Assembly (NCBI RefSeq): GCF_958450345.1
Contig: NC_088780.1
Location: forward strand, 96,546,226-96,610,225
Reading direction: 5' to 3'
Length of the DNA stretch: 64,000 bases
Source: Calliphora vicina
Lineage: Eukaryota; Arthropoda; Insecta; Diptera; Calliphoridae
Below the pieces are notes generated by a model. That model ran no database searches, was not told the DNA's origin, and was given only the letters and a program-made list of their open reading frames with translations. Positions within the stretch are counted from its first letter, which is position 1. Each line of letters opens with the position of its first letter. Below are positions 45,740 through 57,424 of the stretch, piece after piece. Position numbers and translations under genes: made by a program.

Positions 45740-48700
45740 TAATTTTTTTGTCTCTTTTTTGCTTGGACTAGCACTCAGGTTATAACCCCTTCTCATACAA
45801 TGTGTTGGACCTAGAAAAATAGGTCATGGGAAGGATGAAATAGGGAGTAGTGTTTGTGGACATTTTATTTTTTCTACATTGAAACGGTCAGGAAATGCTT
45901 CGACAGAAAGCCACTTAAGTACGGTACGACAAAAGAACGAAGTGTGACGACAATGGGTATCGTGAACCAGGTCCCTAACTTCATCAGAACACATTCCATT
46001 GTAGTATCGATAGAACAGAGAAACACAACCCACATTGCGACGATGCTCCAGAGAATCAATAGAGTTTGATACCCTACTGTCACACAGTGCTTTTTTTTCA
46101 TATAGGCAAAGGACAAAAATAGCAGAATTTATTGCAGACGAATAAAAATTAGTAGAATATTACGTTTTGGTAAGATTAAGAAAAAATATAATTCTTGAAA
46201 AAAAACCGTACAAGGACACATATATCCTAAACATATAATTTTGATTAAAATTTACAGTTATACTCCTAATATTTTAAAATTTGGTTATAATCATTTTAAT
46301 AAAGTTATTGTTGTTTGTGAAAATTTTTATTACAATCGCAGCAAGGATTCGGGTGGCTACCATACATCCTTTTCCTAAAAAAAATATAAACCTGAATAAA
46401 ATTATTAATTTTCAGAAATTATTGTTCTCTTATAATATTAGATGCAAAATTATGAAAATTTTATCGGAAGGATTCATAATTCCAAGAGATTAAGATTTCA
46501 ATATCCAGTATAACATCTAATTTTTTTAAAAAAAATTCGTAAAAATCGTTTTTTATTTTGGAACCAAGCATTAATTTAGTTATTAACATTTCAATTCTAG
46601 CAAAGATTTACATAACTGCCATATATCCTTTTTTTAAAAATAGTGAAATATTGTATATATTTTTTTTTTTGTAAATTCGGAAGGACGGATGGACGGACAT
46701 TTTCAATTGTTGATAGCCTTATGGTTCAGCTGTAATATTAGAAACTGGATGTTGGACTATAATTTAAGTGTTCCTAATATCAGCATAAGCTCATATTACT
46801 ATCTCAACCTAAGGATATGTAGGTTATATTCAATTATTGAGTTACTTACATTTACGGTAAAAATGTTTTATTTATGGGCGCCATCAAAAACAAATTTTGT
46901 TTAACGTTCTAATCAAAACAGACAAATAATGATTTCACATTATAATAAATAAGAGATAGGCATTAGATAAAATTAAAGAAAAATTAAAATTGATTAACAT
47001 GTTTTTTTTCAAAATTAAATCAAACGTTGGCATTTTTTTTGATTTCAGCAAAAAAACATACAACATCAAGAACCAAATAAAGACCTATTAATACATTTTA
47101 TGCCATTAAACTACTTTTGTTAAATAACGCAATATTTCTTAGTTATTTAAAAGTAAAAACGGTATTATTTTATAAAAAACCAAAAATCTGGAGCTATTTC
47201 CTCAAACCATCAAATTGAAAATTTACGAAATGGTAATTTATACATTTAAACAAAAACAAAATTTTAATAGTTTTCATACGAAAGTACAACTAATGATTAC
47301 ATTTTCTTATAGACAATACTTAAGGCTATTCTATAGTAAAACATTATGAATATAGATTAACATATTTTACTAATATTCCAACAAAGTTTTAGAATTTCAG
47401 GATTAGAATAAAAAATGCTAATTATTAAAAATTGCGCAGATTTAACTGTTAAACCTTTTTTGACAAAAACAGTAATTTTCCATAATTCCACATTCATATT
47501 CTTTCACATGCAGCCAATCGCGAGTTTATATATTTTAAAACGAACTTTTAACAATTATTTTAGTTAACCATAAAAAATATATTTTTCTCCATAAAATTTA
47601 TGTTGAAAATTTACTAACTTTAGCTAGAGGTCGCTAAAGTTATGTTGAAAAGAGATATTTATAAAAAAGTATTTTTTACACGAATGAGTTATTTAGTTGT
47701 CTATTGAAAAATGTAAATTTCATTAACATCAAAGACATGATCTTGTTTTTGATTTTTGTCCATTGAACAAAGCACTGTGTGACACCGATTACCACCTTCG
47801 TTCTCTCCTGTACGCAGTCGAACAACTCCAAAATAGACTTCGAAGCAGCGGCCCATACATGAGAGTTGTGTTCCATTTTGGGTCGGATATAAGTAATGTA
47901 AATAATAAGGATATCAGATGAATTAAAGTATTTCTTTCGACACTTGAAAAATGTGTGTTTGTCCAGCGAACATCACACTGAATTCTCATGCCTAGAACAT
48001 CGAGAGTTTCTGATTCGTTAATAGTTACAACATCCATAGGAACAAATGAAGCAACATGATCTGAGCATTAAGTGTTACGTCTCTGTTCGCACAACCCCAT
48101 TCAGAGATTGTCACAAGATCTTGGTAAAGTGTATCATTCATGTTTTGCCTCATTGCCCCAATCTTCGAAAGGCTTGGCCTATGGTTGAGTGAATATAAAT
48201 AGCAAATGTTGCTGTCATCTGCAAAAGAATAGATAGGGTTGGAAGCTTGACTTAGAAGGTCATTTAGAAAAATAAGGAATAGAGTAGGAGAAAGAAAGCC
48301 TTGCGGTACCCCTGAATTAATCTGGAACTCGTTTGATGAGATCCCATCTATAACAACTCATATAGTGCGATCTCTCAGATATAAATCGAGAGAAGCCGTT
48401 ATCGACACCAAAATCAATAAATTTCGATAAGAGCGCACAATGCCACACCATAGAGCCAACACTTTACTTTCGCCTAAATGGCGAAAGAAGGCAAGCAAGT
48501 CCCCCGTAGAGCGTTCTCTACGAAAGCCATACTGTCGATCGCTAAGTAGATTGTTCGACTCTAGATATTTCACATAATGGTGTTTAACCATACTCTCCAT
48601 ATCTTTGGAGAGTGCAGAACAAATTGCTATTGGGCGATAGTTTTTCTCTCCTTTTTTTTTTGAATTGGCGTTACATTAGCAACCTTCCAGCATATAGGAA

Positions 48701-48956
48701 ATTCAGCGGCACGGAATATTATGCTGAAAAGGTTTGCTAACGGACTGGCTAGCGCCGAAAAACACTGCTTCAAGACCAGTGCTGGTATACCATCCGGTCC
48801 AGGAGACTTGTTTATAATGAGATCCGCTAAAAACTTTTTACCGATTGGATAGTCTAAGCTCAAACCAGCAACTCTTAGCGTTTGGTCTTGAGCCCTGTTG
48901 ATGGTTATTTCGAAAGCCAGGCGCACTGGAAACTGTAACCGCTTGCAATCGAAGGG
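45740..48956 (-). pseudogene. Degenerate LINE (minus strand), split by element G
   Basis: The minus strand, with several frameshifts, gives a reverse transcriptase in order: KSPGPDGIPALVLKQC and WKVANVTPIQKK (48930-48640), SDRQYGFRRERSTGDL (about 48550), SGVPQG (about 48320), FADDSN (about 48220), then EHNSHVWAAASKSILELF and QERTK (47790-47876). After element G it resumes with SLEHRR-NVGCVSLFYRYYNGMCSDE and FPDRFNVEKIKC (46060-45830). The 3' end is an A-rich tail near 45740. It is 5'-truncated: no endonuclease part. The VPQG/FADD signature and GCVSLFYRYYNG tail are those of Jockey-group fly LINEs. Dead. Confidence 0.8.
46081..47781. mobile_element. Family G TIR element inside the LINE relic (1701 bp)
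   Basis: The left end CACACAGTGCTTTTTTT and the complement of the right end, CACACAGTGCTTTGTTC, match; both are followed within 25 bases by GGACAAAAAT. The interior is very AT-rich without a protein domain. Its removal joins the two halves of the LINE coding sequence. No convincing target duplication. Confidence 0.6.
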
Positions 48957-49849
48957 AAAATCAGTTTAAATCATTGGAATTCAAAATATCAGCACATCTT
49001 CTTCTTTATATTAAATTCGATGAAAGGTTTTTAACAGCAAGCCTTGCTTCGTTGCAAATGCGGAACGGTGAACCAACTGTTAAAGTTAAAATGTGTGGTG
49101 GCATTCCAGATGCCTACAAATAGTTAAGAAATTCTATTGGATAGTTGACGGCTTGTGATTAAATAATCCTTTACCAAATCATCCTTCTGTGCGCAAAAGA
49201 AAAAAAAAAAGAATTTTTTAATAAAAAAAACACTTTCGTAGTATTTGCATTGTTAACCACTCAGTTTTTACTACAGTAGAAATATACTTGTCTGGGTTGA
49301 AACCGCAAACTGAAACTAGTGTTTCGAATTTGACAGTTTAAAAAAATTCGCTTTCGAATTAGCAAGGAAAATTAGTCCAGCAACCAATTGAGCTGGTTTG
49401 GTATATTTTTGTCCCTACAGGACTACAATTCAATTTAAATTTAATACAGAAAAGTATAAAATCTTAAATCAAAATGTACCACACTATTTTTTGCATAAAT
49501 TCAGATTAAATTGGATTTTTGGTGCTAGCTTTATTAGTTCTGGAGATGTAGAGATACAAACTTTACCAATTTTTACCCTCATAAAATTCGAATTTGGATC
49601 TAAACATCGGGAGAGGTGCCTACATAAAAAAATTTCTGGATAAATTTAATATTTAATCTGTTTTAGGAGCATTTTTATCTTCTCAGATACTTTTTTACAA
49701 AGGCTGAGAATAGATGGCGTAATTTAGACCCATGGTAGGTGTTCATATTGTTGAGGTTACGATGATTTTCGTCAAACAACCCGAATGTGAACAAAAGAGT
49801 GTAATAGAGCGTAAAAATACACACAATTCATTCAGTTTCTTGATGTTGT
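48957..49849. other. Unclassified, no gene seen
   Basis: 48957-49160 may be further decayed LINE or host sequence. An 81-codon frame at 49398 has no motif. Confidence 0.35.
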
Positions 49850-50180
49850 TGTGGATATTTTATTTTTTACCCAAAAGAGCACACAAATTAAATGCCTCTT
49901 TTTGCGTACCACTGATTTAGACACATGTAGGGTAGCCAAGTTGATGTGGCCATCTTTTAACGAAAAACGTAGTATAACCCGGAATAGAAGGGATATATCA
50001 AGGTTGCTGGCAGTATTAACGGGACACTGGACGTTAGGCAAGCATGTAAATCGCCTGGGACTCCCTTTTAACTACCATTGTCGTAGCTGTAAGGATAGGG
50101 AAAAAGAGGATACGATTTTCCACCTTCTCTGCGAATTCCCCGCCCTGAGTGTCAAGAGACATAAATTCATGGGCAACTAA
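49850..50180 (+). pseudogene. LINE C-terminal fragment with CCHC-like knuckle
   Basis: The frame reads LMWPSFNEKRSITRNRRD, LLAVLTGHWTLGKHVNRLG and CRSCKDREKEDTIFHLLCEF then PALSVKRHKF. The C-x2-C-x..-H-x4-C knuckle after LTGHW is characteristic of the C-terminus of I/R1/LOA-like LINE ORF2 proteins. The upstream enzyme domains are missing. A 3' region (to about 50400) with ACCAACCTTGGTGAGGTAACC and GGGTTGGTTAAAG may be the 3' UTR. Confidence 0.7.
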
Positions 50181-52157
50181 ACATTAACCAACCTTGGTGA
50201 GGTAACCCAAGTTTTTAGTTGGGGGTTTTTTATCATTGGGTTGGTTAAAGAAATGCTCTAGGAGATGAAAAATTATCATAGTAAGGCCCCTTGCCTCAAA
50301 TGCCCTTCATAATTTCAGTTTGAATGAGGCCTTCACACGAATGGCACACTACCGTACGAAAGATCGACTAGTAGGAGTTACCGTTAAACACGTGTCATAG
50401 TTTTTGTAATCAAGCAAATCAAACGAAATAAAATGGATTCTATAGCTGAAGGTAAGAACAATACTTAAAATCAAAATCTGAATGTAAATTTCTATGTAAA
50501 GGACTATTTTTTATTTTTAAAACAAAATTGATGTGATTAAGTGAACAATTTTTTCCTGCTTTTTTCTGCTCTCTAAGCTATTGGAGGTAATAAGTCGAAG
50601 TATTAATTAACAAATAAAAAAATATTCAGCTGCAAGTATTTGCAAGTTGTCCTACGTTCGGCAAAAAAAAAATATTGTTTTTGGTAACTGACTTGCAAAA
50701 GTACTTTCTAGAGGGTTTATGATGTATTTTTTTTTTGTTTGTAAGGTGATACGCTTTGATGTACATGAAATAACATAAAATACAAAACCACATTTATATA
50801 TATAAATATACAGTAAATTCTCGAAAACGTGAACTAAGGTAGAGCTACACAAATACGTATGTATTTTAGTATGTAACATCGCCATATTGCATTTCACCAT
50901 TGTAAATTTTCAATTAAAAAAACTTTTAATCAATTAACAAATTCATTTAATTTTTTACAAGTTTTTTCGTATTAAATGACGCCATATTAGGTCGGTCATT
51001 TTGAATTAGCTAATTCTGATAACGGATTCGTAATCAGCGACCCCAAAAACCCCCATATACCAATTTGTGGATCATTTCGTACATTTTTCGACTTTTGGCC
51101 GGACAAAGGTGCCTTTGGCCGCACTGTGAGCCGGGTCTTAACTCAATGACCTACTGAGATATCTCACAGCTATAGGTTGGGTCTAGCAAGCATGATTTTT
51201 TGTGCACATTTTAGATACATTGCGATGTAAACGATACTACATCTGACGAGTGGTGTGGTCATGTCAAAACGGGGTTCCTTCGACTCTACTTGATTGTTCG
51301 CACATAGTGAACTACCACGTAAACCAACCAACCAAACAAGGAGCATTTTTATTATAAATTAAATCATTTTACATATTCTTTTATTCATTTCAGTTCACAA
51401 AAACTCAAATGTTTCCATTGCAAAAATTTTCCATTTTATAATGCGAGTAATATTTCATATAAATTTTCCTCTCATCATTATTTGCATTTCATTTAGTTGA
51501 CTATAATTTAAATACATTTGTTTATGAAATTGTTAATTTTATTATAATTTTATTATGCCATATTTCGTAAGCAATTAAAATTTATTTATGTTTTCATTTC
51601 TGTATTCGCACAATTTTTCAACATTTATATGCAAGTATTCTTGTAATATTTCCTTTGAGACACATTTGGCTTATTATTGAAATAAAAATATTAAATGAAC
51701 TTAATAATTTTTAAATGTTAATATATGGTTATAATATTCATTTAAGTTAAATTTATTTATTTTCAAAAACAAAAAAAAAAACAGTATTCTCTGCTGATCT
51801 CTATATTTTTTTTTTTTTGTAATAAAAAGAGAACAATGAGGGGGAATTTTTGAAATTATTTATTGTATTTTGTGTTATTTTCTTTGTATATTTATATTAA
51901 GAAAAAAATTGGCACAAATTTTATATACACAATAATACATACTTAAGATACAGATATATAAATTTCTGTATGTATTTGATAATGTGTGTAAATACATTTA
52001 TTTATTTATTTATCTTTTAATATGTTTTCATTTCATTGAGTTTTTCTTTAATTTTCCCTTTATATTGGTGCGTTTTTCTACTTCTAGTATATTTTAGTTT
52101 AGTTATCGTAACATTTGTTTATATAAATATTTGTATATGTAGTATGTACATCTAAAT
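50181..52157. other. AT-rich DNA with a G+C-richer patch
   Basis: 50990-51340 is less AT-rich and contains GCCTTTGGCCGCACTGTG and a CCAACCAACCAAAC end reminiscent of LINE 3' tails; family unknown. The rest shows no gene. Confidence 0.4.
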
Positions 52158-52314
52158 CAGTGGTTGGCACTCATAGCCTCTAGAGACCAAGCATAATTGA
52201 ATATTTACTGTCAACAAAGTCCATATACATAGATTATCAAATAATAAACAAAAATCACAGACTATATCAGGTCAGATGACAACAGTTTCCATATTCTCTT
52301 TATGCCGACCACTG
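52158..52314. mobile_element. hAT-type MITE (157 bp)
   Basis: The ends CAGTGGTTGGCA and TGCCGACCACTG are inverted repeats of hAT type. The flanks ATCTAAAT (52150-52157) and ATCTACAT (52315-52322) are an 8-bp target duplication with one mismatch. Non-coding. Confidence 0.8.
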
Positions 52315-52825
52315 ATCTACATACATATATAGGTATTTGTTTGGTATATGTAGTATATTTAATTTTATATTGTTTACTTGTGCAGATTTTGTCTTATTTA
52401 TTAGTTTTTGGTTTATTATTGTTATCTTTCTTCTTATTCCTTATTCAATTTGCTTTTCTTATTTTTCTTAATTTCTATTATTTGCTGCTTTTTTATCGTT
52501 TGTTTTCTTTTGATTTCTAGTTTGTGTTTGTATGTAATACAGTTGTATAAAAAAAACATATTAAAGACGTCATATTTCATTAAAATAAATTTGCTTGTCC
52601 CATAAATATTTTTTAGGGAAAAACAAAAAAAATATATTCTTTTAAATAAACACTGTGACAAATAATAGTAGTAACAATACAGAGTAGGTCCAATCAGTTA
52701 GAACTTTGAAGAAAGGAGTAATAACATCTGAATACACAAGGTGGAAAAGTATTATGTTTGGATAAATATCGTAACGAAGATCTATGCCTATATTTTACAT
52801 TCTTTATATCCATTTTTTCCATGTT
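52315..52825. other. AT-rich DNA, no gene seen
   Basis: T-rich open frames (52302-52661) encode only low-complexity hydrophobic peptides. Confidence 0.5.
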
Positions 52826-54070
52826 TAAGTTTTGAATTTGGACCCCATGGAAGTGGGGCAAATTTTAAAACGATTCCAATTTTCTGTTTTTGCTGCGATC
52901 AGACTTTTTCCATTCCCGGGAAACATTAAAAAATCTATTTATTCCCAAGATTTTTTAATATTAAATTTAGCCAAAATGCAATAAAATTTTTCAAATAAAT
53001 GGGTAACTTTAAAAAACCTTTACTAAAATTCTCTACTAGTTGTTAAGTTATCCTTAATTAGTTTGCCACGTAAAAAACATAAGGTAGACATGTTATATAT
53101 CAATATACATATATGGGATTTTCTCTATTTTATAATAGACAATTAAAAAAAATTAATGTAATAATTTTTTGAAAAATATGAAAAATATGCTTTTTATAGA
53201 GTTTTTGCAAAGATACAAATTTTTCAAATTGAAATTAAATATTTAGTTATGAATATTTTTGAATGAAATTTTGCAATTATGTATATAGATTTTTCTATTG
53301 GAAATGGAATAATAAAAACATGTTTTTTAATTTGTAATCAGGAATCCCGCAATTCCCAAAAATGGGATTTTGTAGTTTTTTGGCTTTAATATCCATACCA
53401 GGGGCGTGGTTCTAGGAATCCTTTACAAAATAATTAAGAACATATTGGGCCATCTAAACCAGGTTACTATATTTTGATATCGACTATACGATTAAAGAAT
53501 TTTTGCCCTAAATTTTAGTTTTACATAAAAAATAGAAGTTTTTTTTGGATGAACCTGGTATTCTCGGTGTAAACAACTTTCGAATATTGTTTTCATTTAA
53601 AATATTTATTGTAAAGTTAGCATTTCAAAAAATATAAATTCTTTATACACCTTCTCAGAAATTTTTTAGATAACTTAAAAAGAAAAAAAGTACTTTTTTC
53701 GCTTTTTTTAATTTTTTAATTTAAATGCAAATAACTTTGTATTATGTCAAGATTTTTAAACAATTTTTTTCGGTTTGACATATACATTTTTTGTTAGTTC
53801 AATAAAAGAAAAATGAAGAAAAGCGGAAAATATTTGGACCTGCTGGAGTAGGGTGGGTAAAAATGTTGAAAATTTAATTTAATGCGAATATCTCCTAAGG
53901 AGATTCTATAAATGTAATTTTTGGAAATCGGAACACAGACGAAGAAATAGAAAAAAAAATTACCATACTTATTTTGGGAACCGCACCCCTGGTGGGCCCA
54001 TGTGGTCAAAATTGTGCATGTCAAATTTCATTCAAATCTAACTAAGGGTTTAAAAGTTATAGGTCCTGCG
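52826..54070. mobile_element. Family C element, copy C2 (~1.2 kb)
   Basis: Collinear with C1: TTTTAAAACGATTCC, a poly(T/A) body, AATCAGGAATCCCGCAATTC, CCATACCAGGGGCGTGG, AAGAACATATTGGGCCATC, ATTTTGATATCGACTAT, GGAAAATATTTGGACC, and the right end ACCGCACCCCTGGTGG followed by CATGTCAAATTTCATTCAAA. It lacks the 191-bp duplication and the central portion found in C1. Confidence 0.65.
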
Positions 54071-54149
54071 TTCTCAGTTTTTATTTTTTTTTGATATTTT
54101 CTTCTTTTTCAAGAACTTCAGTTTTAAGTGCTTGGGTAAATTAGTCTGC

Positions 54150-54975
54150 GACTTTTTGAATTTCTCGACTCTTAACTGAAAGGGAAACACTGCTCCTGTC
54201 AACAGGCATATGTCACCTAACTCCTGTCAAAATTTGAAAAGGCTGCGTCATTTAGTTTATGTTTGACAGGAAAACGTGAATTCCGTCTGCTCATTACGCA
54301 TTACTTATTTTTTGCGGAAAAAAACTCTCACTGAAATAAAGGCTAAGCTTTATAAATACTATGACAACTCTGCACCATCAATTTTAATGGTAAAAAAGTG
54401 GTTTACGGTTTTTCTTCATGCGGAAGATCCCGAACGTTCTGGACGCCCATCTGAGATCTCCACAACCGAAACAATTGAAAAAATCACGAAATGGAGTTCT
54501 ACGATTGGAGATTGAAAATGCGAGAGATTGTGGAAGACAAAGACTTATCACATGGCTCAGTGTTTTTTTAATTTTGAATGATCACTTGATTGTGAGAAAG
54601 CATTCCGCAAGATGGCTGCCGCTTATTGTGCACAATAGGGTACTCACATGTGCAGTTTACATGGCAAAAATCCACAAATTAGGGTACAAAATGCTCCCTC
54701 TTCCACCCTATTCTGGGAATTTAATTCCGAGTGATTATTTATTGTTTCCAAACCTGAAGAAATGTCTAGGCGGAAAGAGATTTGACTTCAACGATGAAAT
54801 CATCTCACAAAAAATGGTTATTTTAAAGACCTCGACAAATCTTATTTTTTTGGAAGGGTCAAAAAAAGGTGGAGAAATTTGGACAAAGTGGATTAAGCTC
54901 AAAGGAGAATATGTTCAAAAAAATTTAAAAAAATGTGATCCACAAATGGGTATCTAATAAAAAATTGTTTTCAAT
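54150..54975 (+). pseudogene. Mariner deletion derivative, best preserved copy (M2)
   Basis: Starts GCGACTTTTTGAATTTC with AACTGAAAGGGAAACACTG. A frame from 54276 reads NSVCSLRITYFLRKK, APSILMVKKWFTVF and ERSGRPSEISTTETIEKI: the N-terminal DNA-binding part of a mariner transposase. A second frame (54418-54957) runs through KHSARWLPLIV directly into HNRVLTCAVYMAKIHKLGYKM, PLPPYSGNLIPSDYLLFP, NLKKCLGGKRF and TKWIKLKGEYVQKN, the C-terminal third. So about 190 residues with the first two catalytic aspartates are deleted and the PDLAPSDY block is altered to GNLIPSDY. It cannot encode an active enzyme but could be mobilised in trans. Confidence 0.8.
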
Positions 54976-55301
54976 AATGTCTTTTGAAAATTTTATTCTT
55001 TCATATCCCTGAGAATTTCCAACTTATTTTTCTATAAAGGAAAGAATTATTAAATAGATAATTTATAACAGCAATTCCTGAATATTCCTTTCATATTTAT
55101 ACATTTATATGGGATTTCATGTAAAATGAACCAACTTTTGAAATCGATGTCTTCCGATCGGATTGAAATTTGAATAGTAGCTTTGAATTGATACGTTAAA
55201 CATTTTTAAAAATTACTATGTAATGCCCTACTAGAAACCAATTATGAATTGTTTGTACTTTTGAATAAAGTTCATAATATTACGAAGTCTTTCCTAGATA
55301 T
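54976..55301. other. AT-rich spacer, no gene seen
   Basis: Includes ATGTCTTCCGATCGG at about 55145, shared with 33165. Confidence 0.4.
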
Positions 55302-55846
55302 TGTTACGAAATTACACTATCAATTTTATAACAACTACTTTATACTATCAATTTGATAACGACTACTTTCAACATCATGTTTATAAACATTTCCAGAAAC
55401 TTCTACTTATCAACAATGTTGATAACACGCAGTTATTAACATTTTTTATAAGTATGACAACATTTACTGTTAGTCCTGCTAATATTAACATTAAAACTGC
55501 TAAAAGCTCTAGAAATAGAACATTCTATTCTTTGCGTTAAGATACATCAGGAAACTACTAGAAGATGGCAATGTTTATGTAAAGACAAGCAGCAGATTGA
55601 AGTCAGTCAGTCAGTTTACCATAGGCTTTGTTAGAATTAACATCAACAGTGTTGCCAGTGTATTCATGTACAATTTACATTGTACATTGTAAATTGTGTT
55701 TTTAAAGTGTGTGTATTAAAAGAGAGACACTTTTTAAACTGCCGTTGTGTAAATTTGAATAAATAAAGAGTTTTTACAATTTTAAACTACGAAACTGCAT
55801 TTATTTGCAATTAAAAGAATTAGGTTTATTTAAAGAAATAAACCAC
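55302..55846 (+). mobile_element. Solo-LTR-like block (plus strand)
   Basis: Starts TGTTACGAAATTAC. Its last 110 bases (AATAAATAAAGAG, TTTTTACAATTTTAAACTAC, AATTAGGTTTATTTAAAG) are similar to the minus-strand block at 520-640. An AATAAA precedes the shared region, as in an R-U5 region. The 5' halves of the two blocks differ. No internal retrotransposon sequence, so a solo LTR is the likeliest reading; the 3' end is uncertain (CCACA at about 55846). Confidence 0.4.
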
Positions 55847-57424
55847 AAATTCCCCCACTGTGCATTATTTCAAGTGTTTTACAAATCATCGCTACAGCTT
55901 AACAGTTTATGTTTTAAAATTTAGTTTTCTTCTGTGAAATGTCAACTTTAATATTAGCTACACTGTAATCATTAGTTAGTGGTCGTGCGAGTGTGTGGCA
56001 ACTTCTTCTGTCTGCTTCACAAAGAAAAACTTGTTGCCATAGAAACATTTGTGAAAAGAAAAACATATTGTTGAACAACAATTTAATGCAATTTTTTTAT
56101 TTCATTTATATCAAAGGAGAAAATACCGATAACACAAATATAGAAAGAGTGTTGACAAATTAAAAAAATTGTGCAAACAAATGTTGTCCAAAGTCCTACT
56201 GGTGTTGAACGGATATAAATTGGCAACATAAATTTTTGTTTGAGTATTTTTTTTAACAAATATAAGAAAATAAATAAATTGCGTAAAGAAATGATACGAG
56301 TACAATTTCAATAGAAAGAAGTAAGGAAAACAGAAATAATTAAAATTTAACAAAAATATACTCTACATTTCTAAAGATTTTCAATTTAGCAATTGAGTGT
56401 GGCTTTAATTGAAAAGTTTTAAACAGTTATGTCATGATAATACTAATGTTAAGTAAGTATTTAAAAGGTTTTAAGCCTTCATTTTGTCAAACAACAATTC
56501 ATATGTCTCATACAACAGGAGTTAGGTTTTTGACGCCTACATCTCGTAACGATGCTACCCTATGATTTTAAGTTTCAGAAAATGTTGTCTTTTCTTTCTA
56601 TCTTAAATTAATTTCATCATAATATCTTATAATTCATAAACAATATTTATTGCTTTATTGTATATTAATATTAATTAATTTCCTTTCTAGATAGCTGGCA
56701 CCTAAATATTTTTGACAGCAAACGCATTTGTTTATAATTTTTTTTTATTTGTTTCAAAACAGTATGTGGTTGTTTATAAAATTAGCTTCGCAATATTTTG
56801 AAATATTAAAAACAATACACAAAGAAAAATATTTCATCCAAAAAAAAAAATTGGATTTAAACCAAAAAATCTATAATACATACATAAGTATTATATGCGA
56901 TTCTGGAAATTTATTTGATGTCACATTTTTTCCGAAAAATCGAGCAGTATTTTCATTCAATCATAAGAATTTTATATAAAAATAACATCGATTATAATAC
57001 TTACATGGTATCTAATCCCTTTTGCTTGACTTCTTTGTTTGAAAAAATCTTTAAATAAGAGCAGATGGTAATAAGACCAACAGCAACCCATTAAATCATA
57101 ATTAATTAAATCATGTATGTATGTAATTATACACACAAACACACACACTCACTCACAATACACTTAATAAGCAAAACCAAATGCAGATAAACAAATATTA
57201 GCAATAATAATAAGGGATTTGCAAACAACAAAGATTACAACAACGCAAGACAATTACTGGGAAATTTGTACAAAGAACCCAGCAAACATTTGTGTTAAAT
57301 AAAAAAAAAAATATAAATAAAAAATAAAAAAACGTATTATGATAATTTTTATTCATATAGGACATAGAATAATATACATAGAAGCGCTAATGAGAGACAA
57401 AGAACCTAAGTTTGTTGTCAAAAA
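55847..57424. other. AT-rich DNA, no gene seen
   Basis: No supported exon; A/T runs and a short CACACAAACACACACACTC stretch near 57130. Confidence 0.5.

Noticed and set aside
52302..52661. Membrane-protein-like hydrophobic frames
   Set aside because: Generated by T-rich sequence on both strands; no conserved residues or start context.
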